64,000 nt of DNA from Reticulitermes lucifugus (GCA_026260175.1 JAKCWW010000993.1:1-64000); one strand, 5' to 3'; shown: positions 24,785-37,300, counted from the stretch's first letter. Notes: generated by a model from the sequence alone, not told the origin. Numbers and translations are program-made.

Positions 24785-25052
24785 CAATATATTAAAATTA
24801 ATATAATAATAGTTCTAAGCTACTTTTCGGGGACATAATCGGATTCCGTCTTCATATTTTCTTCTGAAACACTCTTTGGAAATCCTTGTGATCATTGACT
24901 TTATTCTAGTTTGTGTTAAGAAAGAATGTAAATGATTGTGTAGTGACATTACGTTTTAGATGCAAGCCCGAAGACTGGGACCGATGTTGTCCCCGAAACG
25001 GAGGGTTGTATTGAGTGTATTAATTGTAGCACATTAGACGATATAAGACGTC
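24785..25052. mobile_element. Foldback element with terminal inverted motif
   Basis: The left part TTTTCGGGGACATAATCGG...CCGTCTTC (24825-24853) is the near reverse complement of the right part GAAGACTGGGACCGATGTTG...CCCCGAAAC (24970-24999). Outer flanks ACAATATATTAAAATTAATA and TATTAATTGTAGC add weaker complementarity. There is no coding capacity. It has the same layout as the foldbacks at 22.9 and 57.4 kb but about 270 bp long. Confidence 0.65.
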
Positions 25053-25170
25053 CATAACGTTAATGAATTAGGTCTAATACATAATTTTAATAAACTTATT
25101 ATACACACCAGAAGAAAAATTGCATATCCAAAACAACAATTTGGTTAATGGTATTTATGGAAAATATCGC

Positions 25171-25679
25171 TTTAGGCGCGTTCGCAAAATTGCGAAAAGC
25201 GACTATTAGCTTTTTCATATCTGTCAGTCTGTCTGTCTGTCCGTCTGTCAGGCCGCATGAAACAACTCGACTCCCACAGGACGGCTTTTCTTGAAATCTG
25301 GTATTTGAGCATTTTTTGAACACATCGAGAAAATGTAATTTTCATTAAAATCTGGTAAGGATGATGGGTACTTTACAGGAAGAGTTTTGTACATTTATGA
25401 TAATATTTCGCTGAATTCTTCTTAGAATAAGAAATATTTAAGGCAAAATTGTAGAGAAAATCAAAACATATTTTATGTTCAATAACTTTTTTTCCGAAAG
25501 TCGTGCCATTTACGAGATAGTGTGGAAATATATGTTAAAGGCAGATAGGCCACACACGAAAATATAAAACGGCGCATGCGCTTTGAATGCTTGATAACTA
25601 AGGCTACAGGCACACACTCAGTATATGTAATACTTATTGCTTTTCCACGGCAACAATGGTTAAGCGAACGCGCCTCAAA
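25171..25679 (+). mobile_element. 0.5-kb MITE, copy 1
   Basis: The ends read TTTAGGCGCGTTCGC and, at the other end, GCGAACGCGCCTCAAA, giving about 15-bp terminal inverted repeats. The whole interior aligns with the minus strand of 33302-33806, including CTGTCTGTCTGTC-type runs, CGCTGAATTCTTCTTAGAAT, GGCGCATGCGC and GATAACTAAGGCTACAG. There is no ORF, so it is a non-autonomous DNA transposon. The superfamily was not determined because no clean target duplication is visible. Confidence 0.8.
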
Positions 25680-25689
25680 GCTATGTTAT

Positions 25690-27055
25690 ACGTACTTTGC
25701 CCATCTTTTATTCCAAAATCCTTTGCGGAATCCGTAATAACAGTCTGTGACCAGAATTCAGAAATCTTATAAGAATGAGGGTTATAAATAGACTGTTGTC
25801 ACCATTATGTGTAGAGGTTTAAAACGAGTAGTGAAAAAGATGAAAGTGTAAGAAAAAGCAAATGATGACGTAAGTGTATATATATATATACAACGTCGCT
25901 CGTGTAAATATGGTGCAATATGCATGCGCGCTCTTGTTCCATTTTTTCACTAATTTCGCCACGTATTTTTACACGGTTGCATGTGAACCCTATACATAGT
26001 ATAGCTATAATCCGCGTCGCGATTACATTATTTATCCTATAACTGTGCGAAATTATAAATAGCAGTTACTCCAGAGAAAATGATAAGCTTTCGGGATGCA
26101 GGTTTCTTTAGAGAGGGGAAATTTATTAACATATTTGCTATCGTCCGATGTCCTTAAATTTTTGTTGCCAGATGACATAAAATGTTGCTCAGCAATGTTC
26201 CATATGTGTTGTTTCTTAGATGAAACCACACACGAAAATATGTATGATGTAACTGTTTCTACTGTGGAATATATTTGTTGATGTTGCAAGAAACGTAATT
26301 ATATTTACAAGTCAGTGACACGTTATACTTCGTTTTAAACTTTTGTGATATGTGTGTTGATTTTGAAGTCTCTGAATGTGGTCTATAAAAATACTGGTTA
26401 TTTTGACTCGTCTGTTGCTTCTTACCAAAAGGCAGTAATTTTGTTTATACAGTCTGTCAGTGAATTCCTGAGAGCAGTTAAAACGAAATTACTAAGTTTC
26501 CTGTAGGGCACACAGCACTCCTGTTCTCCTCTCACACAAAGAAGAAAGCTGGAAAGTGGAGCATCCAAAGAGAAACAAACAACGTCAAGTGGCCTTTCTA
26601 TTCTTTCTCTTTACCTCATATTCTCTATTGGATGACGAGAAGGAAAGAAGAGGTCAAAGGCCGACCGGACATTGTAGCTGCCGATATGATTTTTCGAGTC
26701 CCATTATTCACAAACTACTTTATAGACCTCCATCGCAGACGGATCTTCTGTTTTTTCCAAACCAAGTCGGAAACCCAAACTGCGTATGGATTTCCGCCCG
26801 AGTTTTCAGGGTCTCCTGCTTAAGAAGCTGGATTTGCGATACAGAACTACAGATGTACTTTATAAGGTACCCATATAGAACATGAGGCTGGGTTACCTGG
26901 TAACGTAACTTTATCCAGGCCAATATCAAAATAGTAAATGCAGACATTCACCTCTTCCTTCAAAATTTTATCAGCTCATAATTCGAGACTATCTTCCCAT
27001 CATTCTCTCTCCTTACTTGTACGGCTTCCATTATATTATTATTAACGGATTTAGG
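25690..27055. other. Unrecognised stretch
   Basis: A 109-codon plus-strand frame at 26556-26885 has no known domain. CGTCGC-type dinucleotide-rich sequence at 25880-26030 is unexplained. Confidence 0.35.
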
Positions 27056-27210
27056 TTTTTTGAAACAAAGCGTTTCTGATAAAATTCACTGTCATAAGGT
27101 TCTTATGATATTTAGTTAACGTTTGTCCAGAGATTCGTACTGAAAAGTTCAGACGGACGGAAAACAGACGACAGACAGACGTGACGTCCTTACGTTTCTT
27201 GAGAACATGT
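27056..27210 (-). mobile_element. Possible remnant of the 0.5-kb MITE family
   Basis: The run CAGACGGACGG...GACAGACAGACGTGACG resembles the CGGACGGACAGAC...GACAGGCATGACG segment of the copy at 33302-33806, in the same orientation. Flanking similarity is weak, so this may be convergent simple sequence. Confidence 0.25.
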
Positions 27211-27274
27211 GCAACAAATTAAATTAAAAACCGAATCCAGATTTACGGCAAGCTTAAATATCTTATATTTCCTC

Positions 27275-27300
27275 ACATTACATATGTATATATACATATA

Positions 27301-27333
<33 letters not shown>

Positions 27334-27350
27334 GTGTGTGCATGTGTGTA
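27275..27350. repeat. TA/CA/TG compound microsatellite
   Basis: Alternating TATATA and CATATG runs are followed by TGTGTG-rich sequence. Visible directly. Confidence 0.9.
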
Positions 27351-27469
27351 CGTATAATTTACCGCATGTCAGAGTAGTTGTTGGAAATTACGTCCCTCAC
27401 CTCTCATATATGCCTTACATCTGGTGAACAGATTATTAAGTACTGTATAAAGTTATTGTCCAGATATTA

Positions 27470-28320
27470 CTAATACTCGGCGCCTGATAATTTCTTCAAT
27501 TTCGACCTACGTTTCTGGATTGCTTTTATGTGCGTTGTCTTTCAAACTTCCCCACAAATAATATTCACGTGGGTTTAAATCGGGCAAACGAGCAGAAGGC
27601 TATAAAAGATGAAAAATTCTCGGTCCCCAAAAACATTCATGAAGGCAGACATTAAATTGCACGCTGCATGGGCAGTTGCACCGTCTTGGTGGGAGAACTC
27701 GTAGTTCTTTTCGTCAGTTCCATTTTAAAAAATGGTGTGAGAATTTGTCCAATGTGCCTTTATGGATTTATGGTGGTGTAACGGCATTTCCTTGTTCGTC
27801 TGACATTATTTTCCCGTATTTGCTATTTTTAATACTAACGTGGCCGTATAAATAAGACTATGCCTCGTGTGTGAAGTGGGTTAGCAAAGGATCAACTTCG
27901 CCACTACACACTGCTGCACAGAACCAGTTACAAAACCGTACCGTCGTCACATGGCCTGCCTCCTGGTGTTTTTTACAACTATCAACTTTCATGCTTTCAA
28001 GCGAAGAAATTTTGTGGCTCTGTGCACAGACGACTTCGACACATGGAACTGCTGTGATAACTCTCTTAACATTTTCGTGGAGATGTTTCTAAACGCGGTC
28101 CAATATCATCTGATTTTCCTCTGAAAGAACGCGTCGTGTTTGCTGTCGCTTCTTTTTCAAGAATGGGCCCGTTTTTCAGATTTTTTTCCCATTTGATCAC
28201 TGTTGACTTCGAAGGAACTGAAACACCGTGAAACCACAGCCTAAATTCCCTACGACACTTTTCGTACGATTTATTCCTTATATGTGTTTCCACAATAAAA
28301 ATTCTCGTATTAAACTCTAT
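27470..28320 (-). mobile_element. Mariner-superfamily transposase, second family
   Basis: On the minus strand the open frame 28066-28293 begins ETHIRNKSYEKCRREFR and continues GVSVPSKSTVIKWEKN, then IGPRLETSPRKC. This is the N-terminal helix-turn-helix of an IS630/mariner-type transposase common in arthropods (usual text: SYEKCRR.F...PGVSVPSKST...). Further along, in shifted frames, HQDGATAHAA (equivalent to the QDNATAHTA catalytic box) occurs near 27680-27700, and ECYLWGSLKDNAHKSNPET near 27505-27560 matches the DFYLWGKLKEKVYKNNPHT box. The copy therefore spans most of the protein but has several stops and frame changes. It is not the same family as 17880-18482. Ends were not identified. Confidence 0.85.
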
Positions 28321-28593
28321 TGCTTACACACTAACAAAATAAATGTACTTTGCACTCTAACTGACACGTCTGTTAGTGACAGCACTTTAAACTGGACTGT
28401 GTGACTAAGGTGTCAGATGAAGCATTGTATCTCATACGCGGCGATAGGACTGGCGGTGTCAGTCATGCTGCTTCCGTCAAACTTGCCGGATGTCTGGTTT
28501 AGGCTTTCAATTGAACGTCCTAAGTTTTGTGCACAGAAAGCATAAGAACAGCCCTCAAAATTCTCTAAAATATCAGTTAAGGTTTTCGTTTAG

Positions 28594-28632
28594 TGTAGTA
28601 ATAGTGGTAATAGTAGTAGTAATAGTAGTATC
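28594..28632. repeat. (GTA)n-like imperfect microsatellite
   Basis: Imperfect GTA/ATA trinucleotide run within otherwise unrecognised sequence (28340-29030). Confidence 0.7.
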
Positions 28633-29034
28633 AATGGCAAAAATAATGTTTCTAAGGGATTTAATGATGTCAGTAGCAGTAATGGAGGCAAAGTAGCGCT
28701 ATACTATTACCGGCAGTAATAACATTTACATGGGTCGAAGAAAACAATTACGTCGGACTACGAGATTTGAATCTCACTCTATAATTAAGCAACTGACAAA
28801 ATACAAGTGAAGAAAGCAACAGGTATAAGTATATTATTAATAATTGCTATTGGGTGTATGTATAAATAGTCCTATAATAATACAGTTTTTATAGCCGTCA
28901 ACAATACTCTTTATTTCGTATTGCTGGCTGGTTACATGTAGCGGCGCTCATGGAGTCCCGACATCAGACCATGATATGAAAACGGGGGTCTCTCTTGTTG
29001 TACATATATGTGCGTTAACGTTAAAAAAGCAAAG

Positions 29035-29260
29035 GTGCCCCAGTTGAAGCCACGAAGTCATATAGACGGAAAGGAGGTTTATCTCCATGCACTCTTAACC
29101 TGGGCACTAGATTATTTGGTCAACATCACTCCTCGGGCGCTAAAACCCCGGCAAAGAACTTTGGTATCCATTGAAGAGGAGGCTGGGTGGGCTCAAGAGT
29201 CGGTCTGAAAGATTTGGAGAAGAGAAAAATCTCTTGCTCCTGTTGAGATACATGTATACA
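29035..29260 (+). repeat. Dispersed repeat with protein-like frame
   Basis: The plus frame 29008-29208 contains KEVYLHALLTWALDY, then ITPRALKPRQRTLVSIE and EEAGWAQESV. From memory, a very similar text (LTSAL.GGEWSASRPGRFTP.....EAGWA) recurs as spurious ORFs in many arthropod assemblies, so I call this a dispersed repeat and not a gene. The element type is unknown. An AT-rich microsatellite follows at about 29262-29300. Confidence 0.4.
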
Positions 29261-29304
29261 TACACATATACTACATATATATGCATATATATATATATAG
29301 TATT

Positions 29305-30955
29305 TCTTTGTTAGCTGTAAGTGGATTGGCCCGTCTTAATTTGATATCTATCATAAATTTGATGTGTAATACCTGGGTTAAAATTGTAATATTACCTGTA
29401 AAACTATTTTTAAACATACTTAAAATTAAAAAACAGCCTTGTAAAAAGTTACGTCCATTTGACTTCCAGTGTTTACGTAGACCTTCTCAGCAGTAATAGC
29501 ACCACGTATACCTGAATTCATACAAGGCTGCATTTTAATTTTCATTTTACTGATATCTTAATATTATAGTTCTATACATGCACTAATTTACTCAGTGTGT
29601 ATTTGGCATTACTTGCATTTGGACCTATTCTGTGAAGGAAAAGTAATCACATTATTCATAAACTTATATACGTAATATACTATGTAAAAAGCAATTTTTC
29701 TTTTCCATTTTTTCAGTGTTCTGAGGGCAAACTGACTGTGCTGAAGGATGTAATCCATTACACCAATTAAAATAGTTTTTGACAGAAACGGCTAGGATTG
29801 CTGCAAGGATCGCAAACACAGAGTTGTGCTACAGTTTATATTGTGCATAAATATGATGAATGCAATACTGGTCACTATCCTCGTAATATCTATTAGCAAA
29901 ATATGCATTCACCATAGCCCTCGCTTTACTGTTAAACACAAAATGTAAAATGACTGGTAACAAGCCTTAACACGGGTTTTATAAATAAATTTTCTCACTA
30001 GTACATTTACATAAGTAGCTAAGTTTTCTGTAAATTTAAAATTTTTTTTCTCGTTACTATACTGTATTCTAGAGCGTGTTAATGCCTCGCCCTTTTGTTT
30101 TCTTTTGCTTACTCCACTCTTCTTTCATCGACGCCGTTGTGACGTCACATTCTTCTCCGAACATCTGTCCACTTCCCAACAATTTTCTCTCTGTGTGTCT
30201 ATTTGACGTCATGACGTGAATTTTATATTACGTTGTGGTTATGCCTTGTTTGCATAAGCCTACTCCGTAATGAGAATTTCTGTTACTCTGCCTGCATATA
30301 CGAACTTTATATCTCCGAAACTGCTTAAAGAATCTCAATGAAATTTTCTGTTGGTGGTCAGTTTTGGACGTCGAAAAAATGTATCCTGTTCACTAAACCA
30401 CATACTTTATGTCGACTTAAAAGTCAGTGTAGGTTTTTATCAAAACGGTTTTATGGCACAGGAAACCGATAAATAAGGCATAAGCATATATGTATGTATG
30501 TTTAATGTATGTATATAGGTATGTATGAATGTATATACGCAAACATATTTAGCTACTTAACTCCAGGTACTAAATGCTTCCTAGAAGTTTATAGTCTCTT
30601 ATGTAGTCAAAACTTTCCTCGCCTTCTTTAGAATTCGAAAATTCATTTCTCTATTCATAGATTCCATTCAAAGGATTTTTCAATAAGGTTTATTGCTATA
30701 TACCTAAGAGTATACCTTTTTACCTGCATAGCATTATGACGGTAGTTTGCGACATGATGGGTGTTGATTAATGCAATCAGGACAGCGTTTGTCGGTTTAT
30801 TGGATTGATAATAAGTAAGAATCGAGTACGTTCTGAAGATAGCAACAATAAATGACACAGAAAGTACATGTAGGTTGGTTTCATTTAAATGTGTTTTTAA
30901 AGAAGCTGTTATTTGCTTTGGTGTTGGATTAATGAGTGATTATGGAGCACTGGTT
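29305..30955. other. Unrecognised stretch
   Basis: No gene recognised. TATG tetranucleotide repeats lie at about 30488-30540. Two TGACGTCA palindromes occur near 30140 and 30205, too little to claim a promoter. Confidence 0.4.
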
Positions 30956-30959
30956 GAAT

Positions 30960-31105
30960 AATACTGACATATGAAGTCCGAGACACTCGGAGACACAACT
31001 GTCCTATTGACACTGTGTCTACCACAAATCCCACATAGACAGGCCTGGAACTAAACTCGGGTGTCCACGTCCTTAAGTTGGTGCACTGAAGTACTTCCAG
31101 ATAGC
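30960..31105 (-). mobile_element. SINE-like repeat, degenerate copy
   Basis: The order ACTCGGAGACACAACTGTCC, ACAAATCCCACATAGACAGG, CCTGGAACTAAACTCGGGTG, then CAGCACCGC parallels 62240-62375. That copy has CTGATTCTGAACCTGGGTCT, whose complement resembles a pol III B box. The tRNA-like end therefore lies on the minus strand. It is degenerate and short. Confidence 0.5.
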
Positions 31106-31109
31106 AGCA

Positions 31110-31985
31110 CCGCTTATTCTAAAAACCTGTGTCCAGAAATTTTGTTCATAGCGAGCATCTTCAGTGAAATAGAGATTTCAAGGCTTCGCTGAAAATTAGT
31201 ATGTAAATCAAACGCAAAACTGGTACCAGTTTTTGTAACAATATAGGTGTGTTAGTCAGTGTCTTTTAATGGTGTAAAGAAGTAAGTCTGAGTTTTCAAA
31301 TATTATGTACGTTTCTTCATTTTGTTAGCGTTATGGTGAAATTTTACGTTCGTAAAATTAAATCTCCTGAGCATATGAACATATGTTTGGAAATTTTTCG
31401 AGGTATTTTCAGGTTAGGCTTTGCGCTAAGAGTTATTATATCAAGCTTTCATTGCACTCTTTAAAGGAGTCTGTATTGAGTATTACAAAATACTCGAATT
31501 TGGGCTCCAAATGCGTTTGTACTTGACAATTGAATTAGTTTACCTCTTGAAGGACAAGGATTCAACTTAATTATGTTTAAATATTTAATTCGTACAACCC
31601 ATTAAATACACTTTCCCTCGGTTATAAAACCAATCAGTTGATGCTGTGTAGGTAAGTAAGCACCGTGTGTTTTCGGAATCATACAGATCACTTAAATGTA
31701 ATATGAAGACAAAATATGTAATTCTTAATGTTAAACATGGTGGTACAGAAAGCAACTCCCATGATTTAAAGGGTTAATATTGTGTAAGGGTAGCTCAATG
31801 GAAGGACTGTCTATGAAAACTGTAGCTACAGATGAGAAGTGTCAAAATTCCCTGATAAAGATATAAAGGTCATTTCATGAGCATAATCTTAACACGTAAC
31901 GTCTCTATGCAGTGCAATTTTCCTAATCTGTGCATAGTAAAAGCATAGAAAACAGCCAATTCCTCGCCCCCTCTGACATGCAAAG
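31110..31985. other. Unrecognised stretch
   Basis: No ORF, repeat or RNA recognised. Confidence 0.4.
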
Positions 31986-31989
31986 TGTA

Positions 31990-32235
31990 TTTAACAAGTT
32001 AAAAGACTTCATTCTTGAACTCTATATAAAGCCAGCCGAATGCAGGCCATCCGATAGTCTCATATTTAAGATCCATTTTAATTAATATTCTTTCACCTAT
32101 GCCTAGTTCTTCCACTTTGTTTTCTGTTTCGATATTTCCTAATAAACCTTTGTACGCATCTATCATTTCTTCACTGCATGCTACAGGCATTCCCTTGAAA
32201 CATTTTAACATATTTCTCTGTTTATTTATGCATAA
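31990..32235 (-). mobile_element. Very degenerate LINE ORF2 C-terminal fragment
   Basis: The minus frame 31999-32211 contains AYKGLLGNIETE and, 26 residues after its first A, IKMDLK. In intact relatives the text AYRVLVGKPEG...NIKMDLR has exactly the same spacing (31 residues from AY to the end of MDL+1). Between these points the GRPRRRWED core is unrecognisable. The conserved spacing makes a LINE origin likely despite poor identity. Confidence 0.45.
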
Positions 32236-32239
32236 GTTT

Positions 32240-33295
32240 TTTTCTTACTGGCGCACGCTTTATTAAATTCTGTTTTAGCTAGATGTCTCATGTAGGCTAT
32301 ACCATGTACTTTAAACCTCACTTCAGCAACACAGGCTTAATGTCAGTAGCATTAAAAGCGCGAATGTAACATTTAGCTCCTTCATGTCAATGACTCTTCA
32401 TAGAACTGCGAGAGGGCTGGAATACTTAACGTATAAACACATAACTGTTCAAAGAACTGCAAGCTTGACAAAGATCTGCAGATTATCTGCTTTAAATTAA
32501 TTCTGGAGACTTAAACTGCGAGCTTGTACAAGTGAATATGTGTCAATTTATTAGAGAATTTGGCCCATTTATTAAACATATTAGCTAATTAATTTAGCCC
32601 TCTATTTTGAGAAAAGTGACTTCAACAAATTGTCAAAATAATATATTACCAGTTTTAATTAAAACAGGAAAAACGTTACAAATGATTCAGGTTTTAATTG
32701 TCGTTTTCATGATATCCAGAAAGAAGAAAATCAAACACTCCACACTAGAGACAGCTTACAGCACGCCACAGAACATAGGATATCGCTGGTAACATAGGGT
32801 ACGTAACCCTGTTTATACAAGTAAGAAGGACTTGCAAAAGGGAGACAGAATAACAGAAGAACTTCTTTCTGTAAGGCTTTCACGTGTAGGATTATTATGT
32901 AGTTGTTAATGCCTCAGCTTTCATATATATTGAAGAGAAAACAGTGGGAGGTTTATTATTATTATTATTATTTCATTTCTAATTTCTACGTACATACGCA
33001 GCTACTAGAGCAGCACGGACTTCGTGATGTTGCTGTTTCCTTTAATTAGTACAAGGCAGTCATGAAACGTCTTATTACGTGGTATGTGTGAATAATTACT
33101 GATTTTTGTGTTGATGCTGATATGTGTTTGTTTGAAAAATTTCAGTTTGTTTGTGAGAGTTCTACTTTAAAATAATAATAATAATAATATATTTGTAAAC
33201 CATGACATCAAGGAACTACAGAAAACAGCCATTTTTGGCACTGCACATACTTTGGAAAGTACTGATGTAAAAGTACACAAGACAAGCAATCTACT
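32240..33295. other. Unrecognised stretch with short microsatellites
   Basis: Contains (ATT)n at about 32948-32971 and (AAT)n at about 33167-33190. Nothing else was recognised. Confidence 0.5.
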
Positions 33296-33301
33296 ATAAC
33301 G

Positions 33302-33806
33302 TTGAGGCGAGTTCGTGCAAACATTTTTGCCGTGGGAATGCAACAAATATTACGTATTCTCAGTGTGTGTCTGTAGCCTTAGTTATCCGAAATACAATGC
33401 GCATGCGCCCTATTATATTGTTATCTGAGGCTTTTCCGGCTCTAACACATTTTTCCACATTATATCATAAAGGCATGATTTTTGGAAAAACGTTATTTAA
33501 CACAAAGTGTATTTTGATTTTCCGTACAAACTTTGTCAAAAACGTTTCTCATTCTAAGAAGAATTCAGCGAGATACTATCACAAATATTCGTAGGTCCCC
33601 ATGTAAATTACTCGTTATTCTTGTCAGAATTTAATGGAACTTTACTTTTCTCGACAGATTTTCGAAAAATATTTGAATGTGAAATTCTATAATAAACCGT
33701 CCAGTGGGAGACAAGTTGTTGAATGCGGACGGACGGACAGACTGACAGACAGACAGGCATGACGACGCTTATAGTTGGTTTTTGCAATTTTGTAAAAGCC
33801 CCTAAA
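33302..33806 (-). mobile_element. 0.5-kb MITE, copy 2
   Basis: It aligns end to end with 25171-25679 in inverse orientation. Shared blocks on the minus strand include CGCTGAATTCTTCTTAGAAT, GGCGCATGCGC and GATAACTAAGGCTACAGACA. The GTTGAGGCGAGTTCG end corresponds to the CTTTGAGGCGCGTTCGC end of copy 1. A 75-codon frame inside is not conserved in the other copy, so it is chance. Confidence 0.8.
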
Positions 33807-34186
33807 AATCTTCGTCTTTTAATGTACTTCTGAATGTAATTTTAACATGTTATAAATTTTGCTGTATATTTGAGCTTCGCGATACTTGGAAGTATTAGTT
33901 ACTCAGACATGTGTTATGACTTCGTCCTGAATTCTGGTAACAAGAGAAGGACACAGTTTTATTTATTTATCTTCGGTACCTCCTTCTAGAACGTTTTATG
34001 TGTTTATTTCATTGTTGTGTATTAGGATATTTTACCTTTTATTATACCATATATTTGCAAACAGAAGATTTTTTCTCTGTATAAAGGCGTCATATTATAA
34101 TAATGGTGATAGCTAATCTATCGGAATGCTTACCACTTACCACTCTGAACACTTCCATAAGGCGACTACGTTCCACGTCTTTAGAC

Positions 34187-34631
34187 CAATGTTTCACAAA
34201 CATTTTTGCTCACGAACCCCTTTTGACTTCGAAAAATAACCACGGACCCTCACATCCATTCTCACTTAAATATAGAGTGTCCGGATAATATATATCCAAA
34301 GTTAAAAACGTGTTTCTGGGAACTGATTTTAAACAGCTACGAATACATACTAGTAGCATACGTAACAACACATTGCATTATTTTACCTTAATTTAAATGA
34401 TTGTTGCCCGTTTCGTGGGTATAGGGTGTTTCTTAATTGGATATTGTAACTTATACGAAACACACGTCACCAATTATAGTACTTCCGCGATTATTTTTAA
34501 CAAAACATTATTCATTTAATTTAAAAAATAAGCAACCTTCAATTTAGCCATTACAGAAATGTATCCACGGATCTCCTGGGAACTGGTCGCGAATCCCTTG
34601 GAATCCGTGGACAACACTTTGGGAACCACTG
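34187..34631. mobile_element. hAT-type MITE with 8-bp target duplication
   Basis: The element ends are CAATGTTTCACAAAC on the left and the complement CAGTGGTTCCCAAAG on the right, close to the CAGTGGTTC...AA ends of hAT elements. It is flanked by CTTTAGAC (34179-34186) and CTTTAGAT (34632-34639), an 8-bp duplication with one mismatch, the length expected for hAT transposition. Subterminal complementarity continues (CCACGGACC on the left, GGAATCCGTGG on the right). There is no transposase ORF, so it is non-autonomous. Confidence 0.85.
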
Positions 34632-34639
34632 CTTTAGAT

Positions 34640-37300
34640 TTTCTTGGGCGTTGAACATAATGCGAAAACGAAAACTTGGTTGCCACGTATTTTAGTAATG
34701 AGTAAAGTCGGTCAGTATGATTAGGTATTTATTACAAAGTGACTTAACTGTATAACCCATCTTTCAAGTGATGAAATCCTCGGCTCTTGTACCGGAAATG
34801 ATTCTGCGCAACAGACAACGGCGTAATAACCAAATACAATAACGGCAGCTCTCTTAATGACAGCGATAAAGTGGGAGTTCAGAACTCTAAATTTCCCGGA
34901 CACAACGACACTATATTGGTTTCCGATAGTAATTAGCTTCAATAATGAGGTGACGTCACAACCGAACGGTGGCTCGCGCTAGAAAGGGGTGAGATCCTGC
35001 AGGTTGCAAAACTGAACCTACTACTCTCATTTCACAGGTGAATGCTTCCATTAATTGCCCAACCTCCGTTCGTATCCGTGAAAGAAGATTCATGTTGGAG
35101 GAGACAAAATGTGGTGCTTGGAAGGGGTGAGATTGCTTCAGATGCAAGCAAAGTATAGCAAGCAGTCCAAGCAGAACTCAAAGCATCTATTCCCCTACGT
35201 AAGTTTCTAGTTATGCATATCAATTCATATTACAACATTACTTTGTTTTACTTTATTCTTTGAGTACTTTTTCTTAATGCATGAAGTTTGTTAGGCCACT
35301 TCAAAAATTTGCATCGTTGCCATGGTTGCTATTGCTGACAAATGCTTTTGGTTTAAGTTTCTGTATGTTTATGGTGTATTTTTCCAGTACCTTATTCATT
35401 CCTCCAATGCTTCATTAGTTGTAGCCAACAAAATGAATGCTGAGAAAGTTATGCAAATTTCCTGTCTTGCTATTTTACATGCTACAAACATATCATCCCA
35501 ACAACTGTTCCACACTTTCCGAGATGTATTATCATACACAACTTGAAAACGTAAGCAGCGCTATTGTCTTTCCAACTCCCAAATTCACGTGTCTGCCATT
35601 TGTAACTATTAATTTTAGTAAATTTAAGCCTACGGCTTTGGGATATCCTCTATGAGTATAATATTTAGTAAAAAATCGTAAAAATTTGCCTCGTGGCTCG
35701 GAAGTTTCAACAAGGGAACATCAAATATCATGGTGGCTTTAAAAACCTTATTTTTCTTTGTGTGAAGGAATGTGGGCTTCACGGTTTCACTGTCAAGAAA
35801 CTCGTTGTAACAGCTGACTTGTTATACTTGTTTCGTTGAATGCAGATCAAATACTTGCTGCAGATAAAGATGAACAGGACAAGAATGTATAGCAGGTACA
35901 GAGCCACGGTGTAAGAAGACAATAGATGGCTGGAATTATAAATTTGCATTAGCTGTAATATATAGCCTGCTATACTAACACTAAACCAGATACCCATCAT
36001 CATCCCCTTTCCCCTCCCTCTGCACAATGTTCAGTGTGTATAAAAGCCGAGGAGGACTAAACATAAAGTTAAGCATCTCCCTTTTCTCACTATCTTACCA
36101 GAAACACACTCAGCGTCTGGGATTCTAGGATAGCCGAATTAAGGTCCGCATTCTGTCTCAGCTTTTGACTTAGCTACTGTAGTAAAAGAAGCGGAAATCG
36201 ATAACTCATCACGGGATACCTAGGAGGGGAATTAACATACGCCGGTTTCTTCCATTTATCTCCTACTTCTTGCACAGGTTTGTGGAAAAATTAACTTCAT
36301 AACGGTCACTCGTGCGTAGCAGAAGTTTTAGACTAACAAAGTATGTCTTGACGGAAATGAAGGGTAAAAAATCGCGTCGTATGAGTTCATTAAATATTCA
36401 GAAGACAGTAATGTACATGGATACAGTTTCAAAGCGATTTTCAAGCTACTTTTCGAAACATAACTCTAAAGTAAACTCATTAAAATAATTTATACTATGG
36501 GAAAAAGCAGCCAAACTTCATACAAGCGATATGTATATATATATTTGTCACGTGGAATGTAATATTTAAACCATCGTAAATTATGTTTTACACACAAAAT
36601 AATTTTATTTTCCTGTCCACGCCATGCTTTTCCAAATACATTCTTCCCCTTACATTTGTAGTCTGGTAAGTTTATGTATTTCTTACCACTCAGCTGCGTG
36701 CTATATTCCCTGCGCGTTTCTTTTACAGTTCGTTTTATAAACAACAGTTTCTGGAAGGCGTAGAATTATGTGTTCTGTCTTTTAAAAATACTTCCTCCGA
36801 AACATTCCTGTAATTACTGTCACTCCTGCATACGTACCTCGTACATAAAATTCGAAGTACATTGTGGTAATTATTCTGTTTTATTCTAGAGTCAGCTCTT
36901 TCTTTTAATTTTCTAAAAATGTAAAATATAAGATTACAAGTGATGGTCATCACATATTTTTTAAAATGTAATAATTCATCTAATATTAACGCCGCTATTT
37001 ATATAATTGGCCTTCTCTATAGTTTCTGATAATGTCGTCTGAATATTTGCAGTTACTTCTCCCAATTTACCGACCAGTGAAGTGGGTCGTACGAATCTCT
37101 TTCCCCCACTCTTCGTCACCATCTACCATCGTGACTCAGTAGGGCAGTATCTTTACTATGTTCCGTAAGGTACCTTAGTGTGCGTGTACGAAAGTGAAAC
37201 GCATAACTCGTACGTCCGTTAACTCTGAAGAACTGTTTTATATTATCATCACCGCGCATTTTCACTCTATTTTTAAAAAAACCAACTAATTGCACATTCA
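34640..37300. other. Unrecognised stretch
   Basis: No gene or named repeat. A duplicated segment starting AAAGGGGTGAGAT occurs at about 34983 and 35121, in direct orientation and about 138 bases apart. Short ORFs across this segment are overlapping and unconvincing. Confidence 0.4.
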
